64,000 nt of DNA from Tetracentron sinense (lineage: Eukaryota; Streptophyta; Magnoliopsida; Trochodendrales; Trochodendraceae), in contig CM026565.1 in NCBI GenBank assembly GCA_015143295.1, positions 32,620,052-32,684,051 of the forward strand. The letters are read 5' to 3'. The notes beneath the pieces were generated by a model, which was given only the letters and a program-made list of their open reading frames with translations, was not told the origin of the DNA and made no database searches. This document shows, piece after piece, positions 35,801 to 48,500 of this stretch. Positions within the stretch are counted from its first letter, which is position 1. The number at the start of each line of letters is the position of its first letter. Made by a program: the position numbers and the translations under genes.

Positions 35801-36543
35801 AATTATTATATATGTCCGAGTTTTAGGTGTCATTACTTGGACGAGTTTTGCCCAAGTTTCCGAGTTGACTCTACTCGGCAAGTTTCCGAGTCGAGTCAAG
35901 TTTTCAGGTTTTAAAACACTGGGTTGCGCTACATGTTTTCCTTCCAAAGGCAAAGTACTCTAGAATATATTGAGAGTATAGATTCCTATTGTAAGAATCT
36001 TAGTTGAGAGTGAGAGGAAACCTGATGAGCTACATATTGAACATCCGCCACACTTCCACTTCGAGAAGCAATCTGGAAGGCACTCTTTAGACGACCACAA
36101 ACCACACAGGCCAGCACCTTCCTGCACCGATCAGTCTAGATCATGAAAATTGATCGAAGATCATATGGTATCTTATGAAAATTGAACAACATATACAACA
36201 AGGAAACATCACCAATATTATATTTTGATGTATGAGTAATGCTTTTTTTTTTAATTATCGGTAAACAGTAAAATACTGTTTATACTATGAGTCATGCTGT
36301 CAAAAGTATAATCCTATATATCAACTGTAAATTTTTGAAATGAAAACAAATGTCAGATATATAACAAAACTTGCACCTTTAGAACTACAAGTACACATCA
36401 AATATTTTCTTCAAAACTATAAGTACACATCAAATATTTTCTTCAAAACTATAAGTACACATCAAATATTTTCTTCAAAATATCTTATAACCATAGCAGC
36501 ATTTCTCAATCCTTCTTTGCTAGGGTAAATCCTGCCAAATTCC

Positions 36544-36582
<39 letters not shown>

Positions 36583-39500
36583 CCTCTAAGAGTTCTTTAT
36601 TTTAGTTTCAAAAGTCAAGATAAGAACTATAGGTTTTGTGCCTTTTGCTACCAGTACGTTGGATACTTAACTCAACATACTCATTATTTCTTTATATAGT
36701 TTACTTCACTAAATTAATCTTATAATGTTTATGTAGGTAGTAAAATTTAAGTTAAAAAATATTCCATGAAAGGGTACTTTTACATCTATGGTTTTATGCC
36801 CAATTTTTCATTTTGTCTCAGCATTCAGTTAAGAAGTCTAATAGGAAAAACTAAAGCCCTATTCAAGTATCTAACTGAAGGAACTTTAATTGAAAAAAAA
36901 TATTAACAAAAAAAGGAATGCAATTGAGGATAAACACTACTACCATAGCATATAATTAATTACTAAACTTGCTAAGGAAAACAACAAAAGTCTCACTAAG
37001 TTAATCGTTAATATCATTAACTAAACATTAACAAATTCCACTAAGACTCCAAATCATACTAAAGGAATTTCAGTTAAATGGAAACCAAATTTAAAGAAAG
37101 ACTATGCAAATAATGTGTATTGAAAATTATTGGGAACCGCTATTGTCATTGCCCTTTTGCTGCAAGCACTCCTTCATCCCTTTTGACAAAAAGAATTCAC
37201 TCTTTCCTGTTACCTCTCTTCCCGTCTGAACAGCCACAACATCTCTCATAGATGCCTTTCCGATTCTCGAAAAAACCCTAGGAATATATCTTTAAAAGAC
37301 CCATTATGCTTGTTCATACTAGATCCGATCACCAAGTTCTTCAATTCCATTTTCTTTCCAAGTTCAGAAACTTCAGATTAGGATTGTAAGAGGACTCAAT
37401 TCAGTCATGGTGGGGATAGCATTGCTCTAGTGATAAAGATAATGGATAGGCTGCAAGAGGGGTTTCTGGATTGTTAAGGGCAAAGAATGCCTGAGCAGCT
37501 GAACTGCAAACCGAAGTATGTAGAGTACATGCTCAGACTGTACATCAGCAGTATAAGCCGATAGGTCAAGACTCAACGTGGTTCGGGCCATTGGTCATTA
37601 AACACATCAGAACTAGATTGGCAGTTTGAAAAGGGGAAGGAGAACATATCGTGTTTTGAGGGAAAGAAGTTCGTCATCAAAATAGAATGGGTCCAACAGA
37701 TAAACACCACAAGAGCAACCATGGGTATTTTCTTTATTTTTCCTTTGCTCTTATTTTCTTGAAAGTAACTGGTATCAAAATCAATACCAGTTTCAACATC
37801 AGAAACCTGTGGTTGGATCTCATAGTGACATTTTAAACCACCAAGGGAGGAGAAATCTTGATATCGCAGAAGTTTTCAGAACATATTTTTCATTTTTCAT
37901 ATTTTTATTGGTAAAGTTGCAAAATAGATGTTGACTAGTGACAACATCTATTTAACTATAAAATGTTTACCCGTCGTAGGATTAGTTGCATCATATTCTG
38001 CATTCACCACAAATTTAAGGGTACTTACTGACTATATGAACTGGAACCTTGCTTGAAATTTTGAATGTCAAAGGAAATCATCTCCAGAGCCTTAAACAAT
38101 CAGCAAATGGACTAGGGAAACAGGATAAATGTTATTTGCACTGATTAGGTGAGAATTCATTACGTAAGTATGAGATAAAAGAGATGCAAACCAAGGTTTG
38201 AAATTTCGTTTTCATCTCGCGAAATATAGGTATCACCCACCACACCCAAAATCAATTTACCTTTTTTCTAAAATCTCGAATGGCATCATCTCGGACGAAA
38301 TTTTGGAATTCAGAGATTTCGGAATCATCCGAAATAATGCTGATTTATTTATTTTAATAAAAGTAACTGAAGTTTACAGAATTTAACGATTTTTTCTGAT
38401 TTCTTTTGCCAAAATTTCCCAAAATTTTAGAAAACCTTATTAATACCACTTTCAAATTTAATTAATTATTTATCCATTATAGTAATAAGTTAAGATAATT
38501 AAGATCTTAAACAATTTAACTGACCTATTTAAAATAGAAAATCTAATTAATACCACTTTAGTAACCTATTTAAATTAGTAAAGCTATATAAGTAACCTAT
38601 TTAAACTAGAAAACCTAATTAGTAGGAGTTAGGACTCTTGATATATTAGAAAACCACTTCCAGTAGCCTATTTAAGGTAAAAAAAAATCTATCTAAGTAA
38701 CCTATTTAAACTAGAAAACCAAATTAGTAGGAGTTGGGATTCTTGATATATTACAAAATCACTCCTAGTAGCCTATTTAAGGTAAAACAATATATCTAAG
38801 TAACCTATTTAAACTAGATAACCTAATTATTAGGAGTTAGTACTCTTAATATATTAAAAAATATTATTTTATTTCGGTCGAAATTTCTGAAAATTTTGAG
38901 AGAATAATTTCTATCCATTCAAATGATTTAAAAAAAGGAATTTCCACAATTTTGCTGTCGGTTGGAGTTCCAAAATCACCAAAATTTTTGGGATTTTAAA
39001 CCTTGATTCAAACAACTAGCTTATCCATAACAGGTTTGTAAGGCATATTATAGTAGGTATGTCAAAAGATATGATCATAAATGTTTTTAAAGCACATCTT
39101 AGAGCAACCAAGAAAAGATGCAGGAGACTCATCCAGCTAGAAAGAGTTTGATGACAGATATCATGTGGGATTTGTTACTCCGAAACATTATCTTAGAAGG
39201 GTCAATGACTTTTAAGCTGTATCACCAATAAACAAGAAGAGATGATGAAGATGGATAAGTCTGCCCTTTATGTTGGAGAGATCAGATGAGGCTGATTTTT
39301 AATGTCAAAGAAAATTGAATTAGAGAAATGATGGTTTAGTTGAGAGATGATGATGGTTTAGCAAGAGAGAACTAAATTTGAGTTTAGCTAGAGGGAGAAG
39401 ATGTTGTACTGGGTTTGAGAAGGGAAGAGGGGTAATAGGGAAAGAGTAAAGGCCTTTTAAGAAAAAATATTTTGGTCTGACGAATATATTACAAATTACG

Positions 39501-42500
39501 AAGGAGAAAACACATCAAAAGGACTCCCTAAATTATTCTAAGCATAACCAAACAAACTATTTAAAAAAAATCTCTATAGAGATTTTAACACCATATAACT
39601 TTGAAAGTAGTAATTTTAACCAGCATTTTAAAAGGTGTGTGAGGCTTATGCCTCAAGGTTTGCCTTGAGGTGAGGCGAGGCAAGGCGAGGCTCAATCTCG
39701 AGGCCTAAATCTCATGATGTTAATGCCTCAATTTGTGGCACATACTTCACACATTTAGGATCGCTTTTTGTCGGAAGCATGGTCCTCATCCATTAATAAA
39801 AAAAATAGGGTTCTAGCCACATAACTGAGACTTGAATATGATTTTAAAGGCATGAGCCTCATACATTGATTAAAAAAATAAGGTTCTAGCCACATAACTA
39901 AGATTTAAACATTAAATTTTATGGTGTGTGCCTCATCATTTCTTTTATCGATATAAAATATTAATTTTTTTATTTTCTATTTTTTCATTAGTTTAAATTA
40001 ACATTTAATTTGTTATGTCTAATGTATTTAGGCTTTCTAAAACCTTTTTGAGTATTCCACTCTAAATTTCATAGAAAATAATGCAAAGATTTAGAGCCAT
40101 TGCCTAACATATAGGGGTGGAGCCAGGTGGGGGCACGTGTCCCCACTCAAGTTTTGAAAGATTTTTTTTTTTCGGTAGTGCTATGGGAATGGGGCGGGTA
40201 CCCATAAACTTGTGGATTTTTTTTTTAGTTGGGATCATATGCAACCACCATTGAACTCTCCCCAAGTTCAATCACACCCACAAGTCAACACATGTCCATC
40301 GTAATCTCCATTAACTATAATTAAGATTCACTAACGCTTAGGGTTTAATAATCTAACATTTTTTTTAGATAAAAAATTAACCTTAAGGGTTAAAAATTCT
40401 TAACTAGAGTTAAAAGGGGGCTATGTGAGTGTGATTGAACAGTCTTGAGTTCAATTGCAATTAGACAATATCCGAACTCGTAATTTGTATGTTAAGTTGT
40501 TTAAATATTTAATTGCGCATAATTATGAGAAAAAAGGGGCAATTATACCTTAAAAAATTATACTATATTATTTAAAGGCAGTGATTAGCCCACCACGAAT
40601 TTGACTATGTAGTCAAATGTCGTGTCCACGTGTTCCTTTTAACACCCCTTTAACTATAGTTAAGCTTTAAAAAATAAGGGTGAGTGAATCTTAACCATAG
40701 TTAAGGGGTGTTGGAAAGAAAGGCATGGGACAATGAGGACCGCACATTTGACTACATAGTTAAATGTGGCGGTAAGTTAAGCATTTTCCATTATTTAATA
40801 TGACATACCTCTGAGGCAAGAGGGCATCTGTCTCCTGAACTTTTGAAAACAAATTATATCTTTTATACCATTTCATTTAATTATTTAACTTGGCATAACC
40901 ATTAGGCAATGAGACATTTGTCTAGTAAATGACACAAGTAAAATTCGTCAAATTTTTTTTTTCCCGGGCCTCCATCCCCCTTAGAACTAGAATATTTTTG
41001 TACTCGCCTAATCTTCCTCCATAAAATCCATTAACGATTACTACTCTTTTCAATCAACCATTGGTGCCCCCACTACTAGAAAATCCTGGCTCCACCCCTG
41101 CTAACATATATAGTTGGTGACTACTTTATGATTGTTTATTGGAATCCAAAATTCACCACAAGATGATCAATCATCATCCGTCTTTCAATATGTATATGAA
41201 AAAAAACTAGATCTAAATTTAAGCTTTTCTTGCCTCTTATTTTTTTTTTAATGGCTTTACTAATTAATATGCGTGTGCGCGTGCACACACACACATGTTT
41301 TATAACCTTCAATTAATTTTGTTTGAATCATTTTGCAATGTTCTTATTTCTTATTTATTTATTTGTCAAAATGAGGACTTGTAAAGCTTAAAGCTTTTTT
41401 GTGAGGTTTAAACCTCATGCCTCGAGGCTTATGCTACATGCATCTTGAGGTCCCAATGCCAAACCTAAGGACTGTTAAAGGGCAGGGTTAGGGTAGAGAT
41501 CAGCCTTAACCTTGCCCTAGCCCTTCAAGGGCCTGGATTGACTAGGCCTAAACCCTGCCCTCAAGGGCCAAGGCAGGGCAGGGCCACAAGGCGGGAAAGA
41601 AAAACAACTTTTTTTTTTTCTCATTTAAGATAACAAAATTTTTGTCTACACCGAATGCCAACCCAACAGATAATTCAATCGAAATTATTTAAAATAAAGT
41701 AAAATAAATATAAAAGTGAAGTGAAACAAGTATAATAATAACAAAACTAAATAAAATAGAACATATCCTGACAACAATCTAAGGATGTAATCAATGTGTT
41801 AGAGATAATCACAATGTTAGGGTCAGGGAATGAACTACTCAAGGGCTTAGGGTTAGGGTTACAAGGGATTAGGATTAGGATTAGGATTAGGATTAGGATT
41901 TTAAGGGGTTGGAGTTAGGGTAAGGCTATCAAAGGGTAGGGCAGAGTTAAGGGCAAGACCCTAACCCTGCCCTACAAGGTAGGGTACCCTTTTTAAAGGT
42001 TTTGTTTAAAAGTCCTAGCCACACCTCACACCTTATGATTCTACATACATAATACTCTTATTCTCAGAAAATTATCAAGTTCAAGGAATGTGCAGCTTTT
42101 ACCACTATACAAACATTTACAGATATTTAGCTAACATTATTGAAGTTCAAAATTAAGTATAGACAATATCTCAAATTGAACCTAAAAATAGTATAGACAT
42201 GTAATTTTACTGAATTTGATTTATATGACTGGATTAAACTTGAGAGGGAGGATAAAACTTTGTTAGAAATCCGTCGAATTGAACTTTAAATACGATTCAA
42301 ATAAGTCAGATCTAAATAAGAAAAAAGGTTTTAGAAATATTAACCAAATTAAACATCGATTTATACAGTCAATTTTGGCATGGAGTTCGATATTATATCA
42401 ATTATGCATAGTAATGGCGTTATTGGGTAAATTTAGTGGGAATGAAAAGAACACGAGACTACTGGAAAATTGGTCATTGAATCAGCAAGAATTGGTACTA

Positions 42501-45500
42501 CGATTCTAAGTTGTGACATGGGATAATTCATCTAAAATTGCCATGTCAGATCTCAGAGGCATGTCAAGTTAGTAATCAGGTAAATATACAATTAATGCTT
42601 TAATGGCATTGTTACTAAATATCCACATTGCACCAGGTCCCAATTGTGTGTGTAAGATTAGGCATATGATTTCCTGACGCACATCATCTGCAATAAATCC
42701 TACAACTCGAACCAAACTCATCCTACCAACTATCGTATCATTCTGGATTGTTTGCCTGATCGCTATTTCAGGATGGGAGCATATCCAAAAAATCCGATCA
42801 ACTGCAATAAATCCTACAACCCAGTCCATGCGTATCCCACCAATTATCAATCTGGATTGTCTCACTGGTGAACCATCTTCTGGATGGGAGAATATTAACC
42901 TTCCTATCTAGAGCTAAAACTGGTACAGTTAATATACAAGCTTAACAGCTAGGGGATACATGCATTTGATGCTTACTAATGGGCAATCAGATATATTTTT
43001 GGACTACAACCAATCCAATAAGCATGGCCTACTGGTTCAATAGTCTTTATGTATGTACCGGTGAACCACATGTGCAGACTAGGAAGGTTAATTGACTGTT
43101 GATGAGGGACCTCAGGTCCATAAATATATTTTTCTACTCTAATAATTTATCCAGTAAAACATTTTAACGATTTTTACCTTTCACAACTATATGCTTTAGA
43201 ATTTAAATTGGCTCTTCCAAAATTTAATGTTATGAACAGTTATCAGAATATTAAGTGCTTTATCTCTCTAGCAAGTCTCTAGTTGAGATACACATTATAG
43301 AGCTCAAATATAGCACAACGTTTTGGCTCCAGCAGGCAAGTTACCCTTTGTAACAATGACATAATGTATTCCATGGATACGGCCCGTAGGGCATGTCCTA
43401 CGGGCATTAAAATGACAATGTAATTTGACAAGGGACCTGGTAAGGAAAGGATGCTCTCAAAGAGTTTGTCATATTGTGAAAATTTGCGGAAACAAGAAAC
43501 ATTTCCTTTTTTGTTTCTTCTTTCTTTACTCATTTTTCCCATAATGGATACACATCACTGAGAAATATAACATGAGCAATTTTCAAGGTTCACATTTGTA
43601 TGCACTTCAAATTACTGAGAAGCAAATATGGAACTAAACAGGATTATTACCTGTGGCTGCTAGTTAACATGTCTATGAGACGGTCAGGGCGTTCTTTGTG
43701 TTTATTTGCATATACGTTGATGGCTGCCCCCAACACCTACACCATTCCAGAATTGCACTTATTTATAAATTTCAATAAACAGAGACTAAAATATAAACAT
43801 CTTATGTAATTAGAAGCATGCTTACAAGTTGTAGGAGATCCTAGTCATTCTACAGAACTTGCATCATAACTGAATAAGGAAATGAGTTAAAAACAGCAGG
43901 GATCAATGTATTTCCCTATTGACTTTCACAGGAGAAACGTTTTCCATTGTTGGGAAACAATTGGCAAGTAGAACATAGGGTTACGTAAGCCTTGTTTTTG
44001 AGTTTACTATCTTGTGAACTCCTTTTGTAAGCCTTTCCCTTGCATGCTTTGCTTTGATTTAATATGATTTGCATTTACTGATCCAAAAAAAAAAAGGCTT
44101 CCGTATTGTGAAAAGACAAATTTGCTTCTGTGCAAGTATGCATTGCTACTGGGAGTGAATTGAGCCATTGAAAACAGTAATTATATTGATAGATCTTGCA
44201 ATAGGAAGAGATAATTTATATTTTCTTACGAATAATACTTGTCCCGAATTAAAAGATTTAAAAAAACAGCAATTACATGTGAACGAATATAAAAATCTAT
44301 TTTCAATTTTGAAATAATAAAACTAACCATACATTTTCATGAATAAACAATTAACCTTAAGCTTTCAACTAACTATACATTTTCACGAATAAACAATTAA
44401 CCTTAAGCTGTAATTGAAAACTTGTTAATATAATAAACTAAATGAGGAGAAATGATGAGATTCCTGATCATGCATTTTTATCCCAAAACATTTCAGAAAT
44501 ACACGAGAAACAGGTTACATACAGAACTTTCAAAAGGCAAACTCAATCCAAGTTTATCAGAGGTATAACAAAAATTCTCCAGTAAATTAAGTTGAGAGTT
44601 TAATTGGTTACATTAAGGTATAGGGATTGGATTAGCTTCCAGCACAAATGAAGTTTCATGAGTTTACCTAACATAAAATCTAGTTATTAACTTACAAGAA
44701 TTTAAACTTACAAATGAGAAAATATGTCGACTTCTTTTTACATATGTCTTCTAACTGTCTTCAATAGTTGTTAAACTTACAGATGTGAAAATATGTCGAC
44801 TTCTTTTTATGTCTGTCTTCTGTCTGCTTGGTTCAATAGTCGTCCATAATACTAGTAGAATTTCAGTAAAAATGACAAAACAATAAGTTCTTGATAAGAG
44901 AAAAAGATGTTCTCTACAGAAGGGGATCCCATTCATATTGTACATTGTCTATCTATAAGCTCTAAGCTCAGTTCTCTCGGTTTTCCATTAGGAAAGACTT
45001 CGAGGCTTTGGGGTGCATTCTTTTTTGTATGGGTAGGTTTTGTGTACGGAAAGTGATGGGATAAGATCTCTATTGAGCTCTATTGGTTTCACTACTTTGT
45101 GACCCTTGTACATATTCGCTATGTTTATATTTTTATCCTTTATCAAACAAAAAAAAATCATATGTAAATTATATGTCCTATTAATGGCAAAAAATGAATT
45201 CCAATCATTCAGTATTTCGATCAAAGGACCCAAAAGATTTCTATTTCAGGCAAATGAGTTTTCCCTTGTTTATTGATATTTCCCCTCCAACTCTAAGTGA
45301 TCCCCAATACTTGTAGAAATGAGAGATAGCATTACCTGGTCCCAATCATCATCATCAATTGTGCCCTTGATATTCCTCAAAAATTCTGTCAACTGGCCAC
45401 CCTTCTTTCTCTCTGCAAGTGATGCTGCAACGCCAGCATAGATATCAACAGCTGCAAATGTAGACTGTGAGTTGGAGACTGGGGATGATAGAACAAAATA

Positions 45501-48500
45501 TGGAAGCAGATTTCTACAAAGACACTGATTCTAAAAGTAAAATTATGATGCTAAAGAACCAGATTGAACAAGAAAGTCATGATGAAATGGATACCAGGAA
45601 GATTGAACTCGTATACAACTTGGAAAGCCAAGTCGAAATTCTTTTCAGCAAGGGTCTCTGCAATCTCACACCTTCTCCTGCAAAGCAATTGGAGATAAAC
45701 ATAATAAAGAAATCCATGACAGAAAAATAAATCTATTTCTCAACTCATATGGGGCATAGAAAAGGATAATATCGCAAAAGCAGGTTACATCAAGAACAAA
45801 TTTAATTAAAAAAGGAATACCAAAAAAAAAATATGAGGGAATTTTTAAAATATTTTTCTCAATATCTGGCCTCATAACTTTTCATCAAATTAAGTGAGGC
45901 TTTAAACTCCAAAGTGGAAATATTCTTAGGCAACTGTGTGACATTATTAACATGTCGAATGACTTGGAATTGGGAAAGGCCTTCTAATTTGCAAATATCC
46001 ATTAATGGAATGAAGAAACTGTAAAAGGAGACTTTAAAGTGAGTCAGTGAGAAATCCCTAAGATAATGACAAAAGAATAATAATTATAGAAACAAAAAGG
46101 TTGGACATGGTCACTTATGGAAACAGATGCAGATGTTCAACTAGTACATTGCTTCAGATGCTACGTGAGACCTACTAATTAAGAAAATATGAAACAAAAT
46201 GGAACAGAAGGTCGATCAAAAGAAACTTGGTTTAAGCTCTGCTAATTGTTCTTTCTTACCTCGTGGAAGCATAGCAGATTAGCAAATAGTAGTTTTAGTT
46301 CAGAATATCAACATCACTGAAGATGATACAAACCTGAAAGTTTCAGGGTCATTTGGATTTCCGAAAAGAGAATGTCTCCACTGAGGGCTATCTGTATCAT
46401 TGAAGGATTTCACCACGTCCACCTACGCAGTTTTGGACAATTTAAGAATCTATAGGGAGCATGTGAGACTTCAAAAACAAAGTTGCCATGGTCGCAAAAG
46501 AGGAAACAATGCAAAGAATAAAAGAAGGAATGCAATTTGGTTCCCTTTTATTTCATGCTTATAAAAGTGAAACAGTATATTTACAGCTATGCTACTCATC
46601 GGACTGGTATCCTATATTGAAAGCGTACACATCCAACAATGAGACATGGAAAATTCAAGAGAAAAAACCACCATGGTTTTCTTTGATTTCATAAAGAAAT
46701 TTAACCTTTCACAATGTATAAACCAAATAAATAAGGTGTCAAGAAATTTTCAAAGCTATGTAATTGGTCAACCAGTGTTGATGTTGCATGATTGCAGGAT
46801 AACTTCTAGCCAGCAGCGAACACTTGATCAGTGACGTAATTAAAGTGGATGGATGGTCTATGTAGTCCTCACTCGTCAGAATATAGTGATACATGCTCAA
46901 GGGAAAGTCAATGTTCCTTTTTTCATGTTTACAAACTTGCTATCACGATTATATGTGTTCCACAGTTCCACAGATCACTAGTACTTAAATGAGCATGCAC
47001 CTCAGATAAACATACCATATTGGAAACTAGGAAAAGAAATGCACGTAACAGTTAAACGGCTGAGAGTTATTGAAATTCTGAAATATTTATCAGAAATCAA
47101 TATGAACTTGTAAGTTAACTGGTAAAAAAAAAGGTGAAAAAAATTCAATTAGCGATTGCATAATTATTGAGCCATTTAGTGACCAATGGCCAAAAAACTC
47201 AAAAAAGAAAGTTTAAAGATGTGTGGAATGTATTTTTGTTTAGCAAGATATGCAGTTGACAGTAATAAGGTTCTTCCTGTAAAATTGACAGCCACATGAT
47301 GAAACTATGGTAGAAAGTGATGGAGCAAAGATTAAGATAAGAAAGAAGGATATCAAAGAACCAATTTGATTTTTTTTATGGGTAATAGGGATGTATATAT
47401 ATATAAGAGGAAAAGTAGTACAATAAGTGGCTACGGGTCACAAGGGGGTGAACCCAAGCCATAGCAAAGACAGTGGAGTTACAAGAAATGCAGAGTACAC
47501 GATGATAATTTACATCAAAAAGTAAAGCAAGACTGGATCAAACTTCTTCTGAATGGAGCACCAATGACTAAGATACTGGCCCGCCCTTAGGCAGGTTCTG
47601 GTAAAAGGCGAGCTAGAGTCCTCAAAGACTCTTGAGTTCCGTTCTTTCCAGATAGCCCAAGCCACTGATGCGAGTAAACATGGGCCCCCATCAAAACCCT
47701 CTTCCCCCAGTAGCACCGAGAACTTACAGGATAAGAAGTCCCGAAAGGAGTGGGGGAAGACCCAACTGGGAGAGGAAGTAGCTCCAAACCTTATGTGCAA
47801 AACGACAGTGTAGGAAGAGATAATCTACCATCTCAGCGGCCAAGCACATGAAATAACCAATAGCCATCTGCCACCCTTTGCTAATAAGGTGATTGCATGT
47901 TAATATCTTGTCCAGGGAGGTCCACTATATATTGAGACTATTTTCTTCTATACGATAAGTGAAGTTTTGTGAGAAGAGGAAGAATGTCCACATGGTCTTT
48001 ATTGACTCACATAATGCATATGCTAGAGTGTTCTTAGACAATCTGGTGGGTATTGTAAAAGAAAGGGATAAATGCAAAACTAGAAAGTCCCTTAGATATT
48101 ATTCCATATCGTTAAAGATATTCAATTTTTCTTTCTCCTTTTCCTGCCAGGAATTTCCAATAAGGAGGGTTCACTCGCGAAGGGTTGATTTGTATAGCGA
48201 GTTCACTTTTCCTTTGTAAACGGCATCAATCTTTTGTTTTTTCTCCTCTTTTGTGCTTCTCTTCACTCCTTTTTAAAACACATTTTTTGTTAAAAGGTAA
48301 TAAAAAAATCAAAAACTATGGAGTGATGCTTTAGAATCCAAGAGTTTCAAAACAAGTTGCACCAAAACATAGTACATGGAATGCGTTTAGTAAGAGATTT
48401 ATAGAGATTGGGTCTTAAGATTAATGGTTAGGAGATATCCCAAAACGTTTAGGACCATTATCTAGGTTTGATTATTCATAAGAAGGGAGAAATATAGGAA

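Larger units (their letters stand above)
40112..41100 (+). mobile_element. hAT-type MITE, GGGGCGGAGCC family, copy 4, with two nested repeats
   Basis: Ends TAGGGGTGGAGCCAGG and CCTGGCTCCACCCCTG. Perfect 8-bp target duplication CTAACATA (40104-40111 and 41101-41108). At 989 bp it is far longer than copies 1 and 2 because it contains the repeats at 40231-40475 and 40572-40785. Confidence 0.87.
39618..41460. mobile_element. hAT-type element of the TGTTTTAAAA/GAGGCG family, carrying nested insertions
   Basis: The left end CAGCATTTTAAAAGG and GTGTGAGGCTTATGCCTC words resemble the MITE at 33986. The right part (41380-41460: GTGAGGTTTAAACCTCATGC, CTTGAGGTCC) has the matching subterminal words in reverse, but a clean right terminus and target duplication were not found. 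It is interrupted by the element at 40112-41100. Confidence 0.6.

Noticed and set aside
41850-41900. Interstitial telomere repeat
   Set aside because: Only two TTAGGG copies followed by GGATTA units; too short and too diverged to be a telomere remnant.
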